The position numbers were made by a program, and so were the translations under genes. The notes under the pieces were generated by a model. That model worked only from the letters and a program-made list of their open reading frames with translations. It was not told the origin of the DNA and did not search any database. DNA of 64,000 nt, taken from Panulirus ornatus. Taxonomy: Eukaryota > Arthropoda > Malacostraca > Decapoda > Palinuridae. The stretch is taken from positions 1,236,325 to 1,300,324 of the forward strand of contig NC_092287.1 of assembly GCF_036320965.1 (NCBI RefSeq), read 5' to 3'. Every line of letters begins with the position of its first letter. Positions within the stretch are counted from its first letter, which is position 1. Shown here piece after piece: positions 10,301 through 21,639 of the stretch.

Positions 10301-10351
10301 GGTAATGTAACTTGTTTGAATTTTGCAAAAAAAAAAAAAAAGGAAAAAAAA
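10257..10351. repeat. (TA)n followed by A-rich tract downstream of ACSS3
   Basis: (AT)n at 10257-10298, then an A-rich tract at 10327-10351 (15 A, GG, 8 A). The A tract starts about 130 bp after the stop codon with no AATAAA before it. It could be the fossil poly(A) tail of a retrocopy or an ordinary A-rich microsatellite. Confidence 0.7.
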
Positions 10352-10522
10352 GCGTCAAAGTGGAACCTATTGGTGATGGTGTTACGTGTTTATTTTCTTC
10401 TGTGAAGAAAATTGGCGACTCATCCCCTGCAGTGTCTCATGAGTGATACCCGTGTCATAGCGAATTAAAGTACCTTTGTTTTCGTAATGTTCAGCTAGAT
10501 ACTTTAATGTACACTAAGTTAT

Positions 10523-10528
10523 AATAAA
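10523..10528 (+). promoter_or_regulatory. Possible polyadenylation signal of ACSS3
   Basis: AATAAA is the first canonical signal downstream of the stop, 326 bp after it. A T-rich stretch follows at about 10547. No transcript evidence is available. Confidence 0.4.
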
Positions 10529-10539
10529 CTAGACCAGCT

Positions 10540-13430
10540 TTACATATTTTTTTAATGTTTACCCTCGAGACGTTAGATTACCTTTGGTGGCGTTTCTACA
10601 ACAATTAGAAATTTTTGCTGATTATGAAGTGATTAGCGTAAGTAAATGAAGGTCTTGAGATGCCTTGAGTGTCCCATGGTAAGTAATAGTTGATTTGTTT
10701 CAGCCTAATGGTCTCATATGTGTCCATATTATTCACCGTCAGTACCTTATATGGTATATAACATTCGATGTTACTCTTTTCTTACCCAACAGTCCCCTCA
10801 TGTTCACCCTCGTGCATAGTATATCGTTGTGTCGTCTGGATGATGGGGTTCGTTCCTACCTGAAAGCGTTACCGACATCAGGTACTTCAAGAAATTTGAT
10901 AATCGGATTTCACGTACGTGAAACTAGCAATCCTTCGAATTGTGACTTCCTGCTTGCTTGGCTCCTTTAAATACAATGGTTGCTTTTCCTGTATATATAT
11001 ATATACAAGGTAAAGTTGACTCAAAGGTTAGTGTCATCACCGTTCTAAAACTCATATTTCTAATATAATTTTCGTGAAATATTTTGTGTTGAATTATTCA
11101 TATTTTTATCTTATTTTCTTGAAATATTTTATTGCGTTGAATCTGGTGAGAATGTGATAACTAGTAGGCATTTCCACAGCCGTCATGTAGGGCGAGGCTA
11201 CAGATCAGCGAGTGGCGGCAGCCGCGACCTTGATCGGGGAGGATTTTTTTTTTTTTTTTTCAGTATCGTGAACGGAGGTTAATTAGGTGATTGATTGCAT
11301 GTTATATATATAAAGCTAGGCTTACAGATATAAAAATGACATTGAAAAGCCTTGTCAGATACTCCATCTTTTACCATATCGGCTATAACCGTATTTAGGT
11401 GTGTTTTGGGTTGCCAGTGACTGCTGCAGTTACCTCTGCTTCCTGTTTGTTCCGCACACTCTCTTCTAATTTTTATTCCTTGACCGTCATATTAATGGGC
11501 TGGTTGTCTTACGCTCAATTTGTTCTTAAAATCGTAAGACCACTAGTGATATTGTCATAAGATAGCAGAAGACGGTTTAAGATGGGAATTTGAGAAAGTA
11601 AAAAAGATGGAGGATTGTGTGAAAGTGAGGTATATTATAGAGCAACTTTGAGAAATATAAATAAGAGAGGCGGTAGCATTAGTAGGATGTTGGTCATGTG
11701 CGACCTCGCTGTCTGGCTGGTGTACCACGGACCAGATCCTTCACCACTGCAACCTTGACAGCTCAGGCTGTTGCTTTCCATGTTTTGACGTGGATTATCA
11801 TAATTCATTTACTTTTGATAATACTATAAAATAGTTAATTCCGAGACAGATTAGGGAGAGTTCGTGTATCAGACACCTTTTCTAATAACTTGTTGGTCTT
11901 TGGTAGTTTCTGATTGATAAGATACGTGTAGCTGCAGCCATTAGAGTTACGCTTGGTAACGTTAGTGTGTGTGTGTGTGTTTGCGCATAATCCACCCTTT
12001 ATGAATACAAATTGATTTCATGATCGTATAGAGATATCTTGTTTTACTTTTTCAAAGTATATTAGTGTGTGTAGAATTACAGAGGTTCATTACGTTATGT
12101 ACAAGTTAAAAAAAAAAAAAATGGCATAGTTATCGTGTTTGACTTAGATGTGTAATGTTCATGGGTTTGAGGTTCAAGGTTGGGTACATACATATACTGA
12201 ACAATAGCTACCCTGAAGTTGCCAGCATGACCTTTGTTGATGTGCGGTTGGTGTGGAGACGATGAGGTGGAGTCGCATCCATCTGTCCTCCGCACTCCAG
12301 GTACACAGTCTCCACGTCATGTAACAGGTGAGAAACGCTTGTTTACTGAAAATATTGACGACGACATATGAGACTTTAAAACCAGTTGGTGCTAGTGTCT
12401 GAGAATCAACACACACACACACACAAACTAGAGGACGACAAAGAAATATAAACTAGACACAAGTTTTTGACAGTACAACATGGAACATAGTACTTATTGA
12501 ACCTCACTGGCATGAGAGGAGCTCCAGTCTTATGTTCATATACTGCTAAACAGTTCTCAGGTAAGTGTAGCTACTTGACATGCTAGACCAACGCATCATC
12601 ATTTGACACGCAAACAGCCTCTATAAACCAACAAAACTCATCACCACACAGGATAACGGGGATTCACAACCAACGTACCATATGGAAACAAAACATTACA
12701 ACTATTTTCTATTTATCAGTTTACATAACTAATCCAACGCCTTTTCTTTTCCCCGGTGAAGCACAGTCGATAAAGAGAATGGTGCAACACCATTACCCGC
12801 AAGTATCTGAAAAGGATTGGTGACCCTTCTCCGTTGTGGTAAGTAATTATACTAGTGATGGCCATAAGGGCGAGGCATCTCTGGTCTCTGTAATGTGGTG
12901 TGTCAACCACCTGTGAGTGCAGAATTGTCTCCTTCCTGCTGAGGCGGGAGCGCGCCTTTGATCCGGTCGGAGCTAACCCTAAAGCCTATCTGGCTGGTAT
13001 AAGGTTTTATCGTTGATTGAATGGACGTGTTTCTGAAGACAGAAGACTATGGAATGGGATCATAGTTTTAGAGGGGTCTTGGGAGTGTTGACTGAAGAAT
13101 TTGGGAGGAATTTATGGGGGAGGTTTGTTCTTAGGAGTGCGTTAATGAAAAACGCTTGTGAAGGAAGCAGGAAGGTAATACATGCCAAGGCTCAACCGAA
13201 ATACACTTGTTCATTTGTATCGAGTTTTGTATATCTACAGTGGTGATGTAGTTGCTGCATTAGGGCATTTGGCTTTTCTGTCGTTTGAATATAACAGTAT
13301 GATCCAGAATTTTGAAAGCTTAACATCAGCCTTGAGTGAGGTGAGGTCCCGGTAGTAATCCTTGGACTATGAAAATAGTTGAGTAAAGTGTGTATTAGTG
13401 ACCGTCCTGGATGTGTTTACCGTGTTTATT
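10540..13430 (+). other. Intron interior 3' of ACSS3, nothing recognised
   Basis: AT-rich unique-looking sequence with small runs only: T run at 11246-11261, GT at about 11965-11980, A run at about 12108-12121, CA at about 12410-12425. Short frames at 10695-10970 and 12095-12422 show no motif or coding bias. Confidence 0.4.
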
Positions 13431-13462
13431 GCAGAAATATTCCTTAACTGATGACTATATAG
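13431..13462 (+). promoter_or_regulatory. U12 branch site and acceptor, with a U2 acceptor just upstream
   Basis: TTCCTTAAC at 13440-13448 matches the U12 branch consensus, followed by GACTATATAG and the exon at 13463. The lack of a polypyrimidine tract before 13462 is normal for U12 introns. A U2-like acceptor, GTTTATTGCAG, ends at 13434, 28 nt earlier. The extra 28 nt would include TGA TGA in the BRCT frame at 13449-13454. Confidence 0.8.
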
Positions 13463-13529
13463 ATACGGAGGCGTCGTGCTGCCGGATCATCAGTCATGTG
13501 ATGCTACGCACCTTATCGTCACTGGCAAG
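13463..13529 (+). CDS. LIG3: BRCT-domain DNA repair protein (DNA ligase 3-like), penultimate exon
   Basis: With the phase-2 GC from exon 919-1004 it reads YGGVVLPDHQSCDATHLIV then TGK, the BRCT segment with the conserved GG turn and the ATH strand. It ends in phase 0 at AAG|GTGAGT, a good U2 donor. Only the frame set by the U12 splice is open and conserved; the other two frames carry stops or give no BRCT match. Confidence 0.78.
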
Positions 13530-13559
13530 GTGAGTTACCTTATAGTGAGCGTCCATGGA

Positions 13560-13870
13560 CTTTGCCTTTGGTTAACTGTGCTGCCCTAGCGGTAAGTTGT
13601 GTTGTACTACTGGTAAATTTAACTGTTATGGGGGTAAGTTGTGATGTACTACTAACAGCAAATTTTGTTTATCTACTGCTAAATTGTGCTTGCATTAGTT
13701 GCAAGTTTTGTTATACCACTTTACTAAGCTGTGCTCTTCTACTGGCAAGTTGTGCTACTTTTAAGATATGCTGTGCTTGCAGATTAGTTAAAGAGTTCAC
13801 CGTTTGTCATTTATGTTTCTCTTTTGTACTGCTTGATATCCGTGTTGTATTACACAGCTAGTAAGTTCTG
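13560..13870 (+). repeat. Degenerate tandem repeat with GTAAGTTGTG cores
   Basis: A run of loosely related words such as GGTAAGTTGTGTTGTACTAC, GGTAAGTTGTGATGTACTAC and TGGCAAGTTGTGCTAC, at irregular spacing of about 30-50 bp. It begins soon after the exon donor at 13529 and contains at least two extra GGTAAGTT donor-like sites (near 13590 and 13632). The open frame across it is compositionally odd (Cys/Leu-rich) and not called as coding. Confidence 0.45.
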
Positions 13871-14059
13871 CTCTACTTGCACAGCATGGTGGGGTGTCCT
13901 TCAGTACCAGTGATGAGGTTTGCTGCACTATCATACTGTCGAAGAGTTGTGCTTTGCAAATGGTTAGGTTTGATGCAATACTTTTTTATTAGCTGTGTGC
14001 TGCACTTGTCTGATATTACAGCTAATGATACTTTTTTTTTTTTTTTTTACCCCATCAAG

Positions 14060-14125
14060 GTGATAGCACAAGATGATGTGGCTAAAGATACATTTGAACA
14101 GGCCTGCGAGCGCGTGGCCTCTTAA
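14060..14125 (+). other. Candidate alternative terminal exon
   Basis: A long T tract and CCCCATCAAG precede 14060. In phase 0, matching the donor at 13529, the sequence reads VIAQDDVAKDTFEQACERVA, S and stop at 14123. Use of it would replace the last BRCT helix, including the conserved Trp. No nearby AATAAA was seen, and the exon at 15341 clearly completes the domain, so this is speculative. Confidence 0.2.
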
Positions 14126-15340
14126 AATGACTTGGATTTCTACATTATCTTCTGCATGAAGTATAGGCTCCTGTCAAGATATATAGCATCACTGTCGTAT
14201 TTTATTTTTGTTGGATAGTTATGCATATTTATGAGAAATTGTGTTATTTGGTTGATAAGTACTAATTATGATGAGGCTATCGGTTTTATAGAAATGGATT
14301 ATAAAAGGCTTATAAGCCAAGAACTGGAGCACCTAAGGCTATTTAGCGTTCTGAAGAGTTTTAGAGTATTCTTGGAAATTCATTTTAACTCAAAACTAAT
14401 GGCCAGTTTCAGTTTTTACAGGTTAAGAAGGGGAGAACGGAAAGAATAGGTGGTGATAGCCTACATGTGTTGGTGTGAGAGCTCTAAGCTTGACCTTTGG
14501 AGCATGGTTAAACCTACGTACCAGGGAAAGGAAGATGCCTCTGCCATAACTCAAGCCATCACTGCTCCACACAAACCCCACCACCGTGTTAAGGTTCATG
14601 TGGATCGGGGGGTTTATAGAAATTGGTATAAATTGTTAGATTGATCAGTTACTGATACTTTTGGTAGTACAGTAATGGTTTTATATATATAAAGGATTTT
14701 TGAAGATCGACTTATCCTTAAAGTGTAAGCAGAGAAGGGGAAATTTGATGTGTATGTGTTTGGTACACGTCATTCCTTCCGTTCTTACAAAATAGTGATC
14801 CACATGTACTGTTAGGGTCAGGTTGTTTGACAAACATTATTGTTTTAGAAAGAGCAGAATGAAATATTTGTAGTTTTAGATTTAGGTGGGAAAACCCATG
14901 CTTTAGAAACAGAGTGTGAGTGAGAATAGGGGCAGAAGTTTTGAAAGCATCAACACATTGTTGGAGTACCTGTAGTAGTTAGTTTTTTTTGTAAGCGATG
15001 AAAATGTTTCATGAACTGATGTACTGTACTATTTAATAACTTAGACCATATTTATCCAAGTACCATTGGCGAATAAAAGCTACGCTTGATATTGCAACAT
15101 GAGGTAGGACTTCGTATCTTGTTGGCTTTCATTGTTGCACAGTGTTCATAATTTTAAGACCCCCATCATGAGTGTTTTTTGTTCCAGTTCTAGTCTATAA
15201 GTCACAGGGTGGATGCAGTGTAGTGTCTTCGTGATTCAAATCATTGAATTTTTTTCCAGCTTTAACGTAACCATCATCAGTCTGCATATTCTCCACGGGC
15301 ATAATAGTAGAAAATGACATATTTTTCTTTCTTTCCTCAG

Positions 15341-15448
15341 GATGTGTCATCACCAGCATCATACAAAGGAAAAAGAGTGGTGGTCGGATGGCTGTGGGAT
15401 AGCATCAAGTTGCAAAAGCTTCAGCCTACCAGACTATATAACAGTTAG
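15341..15448 (+). CDS. LIG3: BRCT-domain DNA repair protein (DNA ligase 3-like), last exon
   Basis: The acceptor is TTTCTTTCCTCAG, the entry phase is 0, and there are 35 codons then TAG (15446-15448). It reads DVSSPASYKGKRVVVGWLWD, then SIKLQKLQPTRLYNS. WLWD holds the hallmark tryptophan of the last BRCT helix. The protein stops directly after the domain, as in ligase 3 isoforms ending in BRCT. The WLWD...QKL.P pattern also fits the XRCC1 C-terminus, so the family is sure and the orthologue is not. Confidence 0.8.
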   Translation, partial: DVSSPASYKGKRVVVGWLWDSIKLQKLQPTRLYNS

Positions 15449-16440
15449 ACCTGCCTTCGATGCCACTGAAGCTCATACCTTCTTGCTTCATCCCACCATA
15501 TGATGTTGCTCATTCTCGCCTTCGTCTCAGTGATGGAAGTTAAAGAGTACAATGTATAACACCTCAGAGCTGACTGTGATATTCGGCTGGTTAAGGAGAG
15601 AGATGATATTGACGTTTATCAAATGGTCTCAATTGACGTTTATCAAATGGTCTCCAACAGATTGTCAGATGATGAGTGATCATATTAGGAATTGCACGTA
15701 CCACACTGATTATCTGATAGGGTAAGGATTGCGGTGTGCTTAACACTATAGTTATATGGTATTGTTTTTTTATACAGTAAAAAGAAAAAAAAAATTAATA
15801 TGCAAAGATCTTAAGTCATATGATGTACGCTAGTGATGATTCAAAGTTTGCATATGGTTATTTTTTTATGAAATGCCATCATATTCACATGCAAGAATTG
15901 CTTAAAAGGGAAGATTAGGTTAGGTATTAATAATGATTTTCTTGTTTTAAAGCGGAAAAAAATAGTGTTGTAGCATAAGTTGAATTACCAGGCAACGTAG
16001 GCTTCAGCTATATCATTAAGAGCATCACAATTGAGAGGTTGGTGGAATGTACCAGTTGTTATATGTTGATCAATACAATGATTTGAAAGGGGTTTAGATT
16101 CGTTTCTCATATTCGGCTGGAATTCCCTCAAGTTTAAATGTGAGAATTAAAAGGATGTTTCTCCTCGTTAATCAACTATTGAACTTTGCATCGTCGCGTG
16201 GCTCTGTAAAACGCTGAAAAATTGTTTTTTTGACTGCCATATGCATGCAGGGACATCTATTGCACGTTACTGTTGATATATGTAAACGTACAGTATTTTG
16301 CCGACATTTTGCAAGACGAGTTGCAAAAAATGTATGATGCACAAATATATATTTTGTATCAAGTTATTTATATATTGATATGAACAGGCTACTCTCGCCC
16401 TGTAGTTGCTGTTCATCTTTGTGAATAAAGACAAAATCTT
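15449..16440 (+). other. 3' UTR of the BRCT gene with polyadenylation signal
   Basis: AT-rich sequence with no ORF of note follows the stop. AATAAA at 16424-16429 is followed by a GT-rich stretch (GCTGTGTTCTGG), a plausible cleavage region near 16445. A short direct duplication (TTGACGTTTATCAAATGGTC) lies at about 15610-15655. Confidence 0.6.
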
Positions 16441-16449
16441 AAAGCTGTG

Positions 16450-18235
16450 TTCTGGCTACGTTAATAACCCTTAGAATATCTACAGGCCATTTAGTTTCAT
16501 GATTTTTCATATTAGATATGGACTGAGGTTGGTACATAGCTCCTCCTGTATCAGTATTTCACAGCAAATTTTTTTTTTCCTATATAATACTTAACCTACT
16601 GTCATTAATTGCTATATTTTCTTACAAAATATACCCAAGTTGCATTTTCAGTTTTCCTTAGGATGAATGAACTGCTCTTATGGCACGTCTATAAACTCGT
16701 GTAACATTTTAAGTTTTGATTGCTAAATTTCACCTCTTTAATTAAAAAATGATATAGGTGTTGTCTCTGTGTGCATTTATCAATCTTTTCTTGTGTATTT
16801 GTTCTGAGAATTATTTCCAATACGTGAATTGGATATTAATGATTTTTGTGGTTGATTGATGAGGCTTGATGTTGCTGGTCTTAATAACCCTGGCAGTTGA
16901 CAGGCCTGCAGCCCTCGAACCCAACCAACCTGAAATAAGAGATGTCTGTTACAACAGGAACAGGTTCTTCAAGCTATCACACGCTTCAACCACATACCCA
17001 TCTGTTGGTACCTGATCAAACACTGTACTTCAATTTTTGAAGTCACAGAAAATTGATTTGGGAAAAAAGGCGTTCGTTCCATCATGACGCAACATCAGAT
17101 ACTTGGAATGCACAATTACTAGTCATTCCCCTCACCTAAACTAATAATTATAGTGCCATCATTCAGATTGTCTATATTTCTGATGCCTGTTCCCACCTGG
17201 AACTCCCTGAAGGTATTGCCATGGCAAAAGAGTCTCCATAACTAGTGAACTCCAGTGCCATTTCTTTTAACCTTTAGTGCCTCACCCTGTGCAGGCCACT
17301 GGCAGAGGGCTAGTCTAGCTCAGTGTTTGCTGTGACTCCTACCAAATATTCCTATCTACTACTACCTAGTGTTCCTGCCTTCACCTACCTATACCTCCTA
17401 CAGTTTTGCCAAAAGGCAGGACTAACGCGTAGTGATCACAGCAGGAAAGTCTAGAGTTACGAAGAGTAAGCTGTGTTAAGTGTTGACAAATGTTTTGTGT
17501 GAAAATGAGAGGTTGTATGTTTGTGGTCAGAATACCAGTAGTCCACGTGTGGTGGAGGCAGAGACAGAAAATCAAGACAGCTACCTGATAGAAGTGCAAC
17601 TATATTCACAGCCAACACACGTTTAAAATGTTATATAATTGAAATGTTCTTGAAGTGGGCCCCCCCGAACGTAGAACTCCCTCCCCGTACAAATACGCAG
17701 TGTCGTGGATTTGTTGGCAAATTTATGTGACTGAAACATACAATTCTCAAGAGTCGACTGTCCTGGAATGCAGGCGAGACCTCAACGGAGGAATTTTTTT
17801 TTTTTTTTTTTGCGAGATGCTTAAACCATCTGTTTAAAAAACCGTAGGTACGTATAAGGCGGGCCAGACGAAGCAAAACTTTGCATTTTTCTATAATTGT
17901 GATGTTTTTTCCTTTCTCCGTTTTTAAGTAAAGAAACCTCCTAACATGAAGACTCAAATTTTCCTCACAAGTATCAGTAGTCATCGGTCAAAACCTTCCA
18001 TTTTCCTTGAGGTAATCATATAAGAAAACTGGCTTTTTACGGGGGTAACAAAACTAAAATTCAACGTTACTAAACCGGCCTCCCTTGCTCTGAATTTGTT
18101 TTATGGAGAAGCCATTTTCGTGGAAGATCTATAAGGCTTTCCATAAAACAAGAGATCACGAGACAGAACGGCGGAAATGACAGATATACAAATACAGCAA
18201 CTACACCAACCACATAATGGTTCTGACAGCTCACA
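16450..18235. other. Intergenic, nothing recognised
   Basis: AT-rich sequence. A minus-strand frame at 17631-17984 (117 codons) crosses an A/T homopolymer and shows no known motif. This is the boundary between the minisatellite-poor gene region and the array-rich region. Confidence 0.4.
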
Positions 18236-18680
18236 TCACCGCCTGGCTCACACCATCACCACTTGCCCCACACCACCGCCCGGCCCACACCACCCGGCCC
18301 ACACACCACCGCCCGACACACACCACCCGGCCTACACACCACCGCCCGGCACACACCACCGCCTGGCACACACCACCGCCCGGCACACACCAACCGGCCC
18401 ACACACCACCGCCTGGCTCACATCATCCGGCCCACACCACCGCTTGGTTCACATCACCACCCCCCGGCCCACACCATCACCTGGCCCACAGTACCACCCA
18501 GCCCACACCATCACGCGGCCCACAATACCGCTGGCTCCCACCACCACCCGTACCACACCTCCGCCCGACCCACGCCATCATCTGGCTCACACCACCAACC
18601 GGCCCGCACCACCACACTTGGCCCGCACCACCAGCACCCAGACCACACCACCACCACCTAGGCCAGATCACCCCGTAGCA
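18236..18680. repeat. Degenerate CA/CCG-rich minisatellite
   Basis: Variable units built on CACACCACCGCCCGGC or CTGGC (about 13-17 bp) make up 445 bp. All three forward frames are open (His/Pro/Thr-rich), because the strand has almost no stop-forming words; this is not evidence of coding. Confidence 0.8.
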
Positions 18681-18689
18681 CCAGCTGTT

Positions 18690-19960
18690 GTCATTTGGAT
18701 ATTCTCTTATTAGGTTACCATCTGGCGCGTTCCCTCCACTAACCCAAATTGACGCACGAACATTAATGCTAATTTTGGAGTTGACAGGTGTGGAAGCACC
18801 TGATGGTTGTGGGAAGTGACAGTAGTGGGTAGAGCTGATAGTCGTGGGGAAAGAGTTGAAAGGTAGGGGGGAGGAGACTGATAGGCGTAGAAAGTTGACA
18901 GGAGTGTTCCTAACACCCACGTTATCCGTTAACAGTCCATACACTCATGTTGGCTGCAGCCACCTGTCCACAGCGGGCATTATTCGCACTAGTACTGTTC
19001 ACATATCTGGAGTGGTTTCTCTTCCTCCTCTCTATTAACCAGAGCGGAATGGGAAGCCTTCAACCATCCTTTTCTGCAAGCCGCGATGTTCTTGTTTTAT
19101 CTGTTCTACAGGTATCATTTTGGTCACTGTTCTTGAGAGCCTTCCTCCTTGTGTCCCAGCCTCTAAAGCTCAAACCTGAGGCACGCGTCTAGCTACAGCC
19201 TCCCACAGTTTCTATGTGGAAATCGAACGCTCGAGGATTGACCGTTATGATGTCACCTTTCTTCACACAGGTAAGCTGTGGTATAATTCTCTTCCTCCGT
19301 TCGTCCTTCCTTCTTCCTAAAACCTCTCTACCTTAAACAGTCACATCTGCAAGTCCCTGCCGAGCCATGATTAAGTTCTAGTCTTTTTCTCTGTCATTTT
19401 ATTCCTTTTCAATAGTCTTTGACCTGGAGCATGCTTCACTCTGCATGTGACACGTCGGTCACTGTAAAAACGCGATCGCTCGACCTCCTGACATCTTTTT
19501 CATCCACGTCTTCAGATGTTACGACCAAGATGTTATCTTCAACATTACCGTCTTCCTGGCGATTCACTGCGGAGCTAAGGAGAGGCAACTACGATGGCTA
19601 TTATGTACACGTAGCGAGGATAAACATGTTTTCTGCCACGGTGAAGTTGAAATGGTCCTCTCCAGCACCATTACCTGTTCTCGCCGCTTGTCTCCAATGC
19701 CGATCTTAAACGTACATCTTCATCCTTTACAACCGATGGATCCTCATGACTGCATGACACTTCACTCCCTGCAAGGCTGCCATGAGTCACTGTTCTTCGA
19801 CTGTTCTTTGCCACATGTCGCTGTTCTTCAAATAATTCCTTAGAGAACTCTTGTGACGTCATCGTCGACCAAAACTAAAGTCCTGTACTAACGCTACGCC
19901 GCGCGACTGCACGACCTTTGAGTACGACAACACGGTGGCTTGAAGACCATACTCGAGCGT
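18690..19960. other. Intergenic, nothing recognised
   Basis: Mixed sequence with short overlapping frames on both strands (18844-19192, 19419-19862). None has a domain motif, initiation context or flanking splice pair that I can support. Confidence 0.4.
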
Positions 19961-19965
19961 GTCGC

Positions 19966-20085
19966 ACCGTCGTGTTCAAAGGGTCGTACCATTGTGTTCA
20001 AAGGGTCGTACTGTCGTGTTCAAAGGGTCGTACCGTTGTGTTCAAAGGGTCGTACCGGTGTGTTCAAAGGGTCGTACCGTTTATT
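19966..20085 (+). repeat. Tandem array of the GGTCGTACC motif (about 22 bp, 5-6 copies)
   Basis: Units of GGTCGTACCGTCGTG plus TTCAAAG. This is the most regular array of a motif that is dispersed over the window in both orientations (22120, 33469, 38775, 42515, 46960, 51895). Confidence 0.85.
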
Positions 20086-20495
20086 TTATCATTGTTAAGG
20101 TTACGGAAGCGTGGTGGGGTCCGCGACCCTCCCGTGGCCTGTCTGTCTGGTCGTTAAAATAAAGGAAAAACGATAAGTGAACTTAACAGGAAAGTCGCTT
20201 TAGACGAAGCAAAGTCGGCAGGAAAGTTACAAAGTTTACGGCAAAGTTATAAAAGTACGTCCCTGGGATGTGTGTTCCCCCGTCATCCCTAGGAGGTGTC
20301 CCAGACGTTAACTATTAAATATTAGTAAACAAATTAGTATGCACTTTGCCACCATAATTATACTCCTTTTTCGATGTATATTACCATACTGACGGAAATC
20401 GTTAACCTTCAACCGATCCATTTACAAACAAGTTCACTTTCTTGTACGAATTTAGGAGTGAAGATGTATAACGGTGGGACGGAGGCACGACTGCT

Positions 20496-20745
20496 CCAGG
20501 TCCTTCCATGTTACTGTTCCAGGTCCTTCCATGTTACTGTTCCAGGTCCTTCCATGTTACTGTTCCAGGTCCTTCCATGTTACTGTTCCAGGTCCTTCCA
20601 TGTTACTATTCCAGGTCCTTCCATGTTACTGTTCCAGGTCCTTCCATGTTACTGTTCCAGGTCCTTCCATGTTACTATTCCAGGTCCTTCCATGTTACTA
20701 TTCCAGGTCCTTCCATGTTACTATTCTAGGTTTTATCACATTACC
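20496..20745. repeat. 23-bp minisatellite, about 10 copies
   Basis: Units contain CAGGTCCTTCCATGTTACT followed by GTTC or ATTC. Only the G/A at one site varies until the last two, more diverged units. A 173-codon frame across it is a repeat artefact. Confidence 0.95.
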
Positions 20746-20764
20746 ATTGCAGGTCCTACAATGT

Positions 20765-21635
20765 TACCATTCCAATATGACGACACATTTCATGATGGGA
20801 ATCTTGGTGATGCACTACGATGGTGTGTCTGCCAACATAACGCTGTGGGTCGTTACTGCTCTCCACTGGAAAACATATCAATGAATTACACATAAGAGAG
20901 TAAGCCTGGAACAACTGGTGTTCTGGAATAATGTGTATTGTATAGTTTTATCCGCCATTCAACAAGTGGAACCAACCATTAAATGGCTATAAAGTAAATA
21001 ATTTGTGTACGTCCGTAATCGAATGAAAACACTGTTATCACTGACAGAGATGTGTGAACTGTGTGATGCCGACAGACGAACCTCCCCCCCCCCTCCCACC
21101 CCACTCGCCGCACCAGAGCTTTTGGTTCTGGATCGCCGTCCGTCCGTCCGTCCGTCCGTCCGTCCCTGACGCAGACTTCGTGTGCTTTGCTGTCGTAACC
21201 TTCTGCGTATTACCTAAGCCAATAATAATAATAAAAAAAAAAACATTAAAAACTTTCCTGATATTTTTCAGCCAATGAAAACAAAGCTCAAAGACATGTA
21301 TTGTTGTGTCCCAAACGTTAAAAGGGGGGGGGGGGGGGGTTGAGGAGGCCAGGCTGAGGTCCTGGTGAGGTCAGGAGGTACCTGGTGGGAGGCAGGATAT
21401 TGCTAGTCGCAGGACGGGACATATCCTGCGGCCGGAAGGGAGGAACTAAGGCGTCTCCTCCTCTTCATCCTATGTTACTGCCTCAAGGAAGCCTGCGTAC
21501 GACGTGGACCGGGGAGGTTTTCCTCAGTTTACCCTGCCCTACTACCCGCGCTCTCTCTACTGCCTCTGTGATGGTACGACTATGGCAGTGATGGTAGTTC
21601 CAGGTCAGGAGGTCATCCAGGGTCATGCGCTTCAT
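20765..21635. other. Intergenic with short simple repeats
   Basis: It holds a (CCGT)n tract at 21136-21165, an A run at about 21234-21243 and a G run at about 21325-21340. No gene was recognised. Confidence 0.5.
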
Positions 21636-21639
21636 ACAC

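Larger units (their letters stand above)
1005..13462 (+). other. 12.5-kb U12-type intron hosting a nested gene
   Basis: The intron opens with GTATCCTTT and ends AG. It has TTCCTTAAC at 13440-13448, with the branch A about 15 nt before the acceptor. Both signals match the established minor-spliceosome consensus, and the intron is in phase 2, which such introns tolerate well. It contains LINE and SINE remains (1230-5126), two degenerate GGTCGTACC-type motifs, the ACSS3-like gene on the same strand, and long AT-rich stretches with no recognised feature. Confidence 0.82.

Noticed and set aside
17631..17984. Minus-strand frame of 117 codons
   Set aside because: It crosses an A/T homopolymer and has no recognisable domain; no splice pair or second copy was found.
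19966..20085. CRISPR-like regular repeats
   Set aside because: Units of about 22 bp are directly adjacent with no unique spacers; the other arrays in the window are likewise plain tandem repeats in a eukaryotic context.
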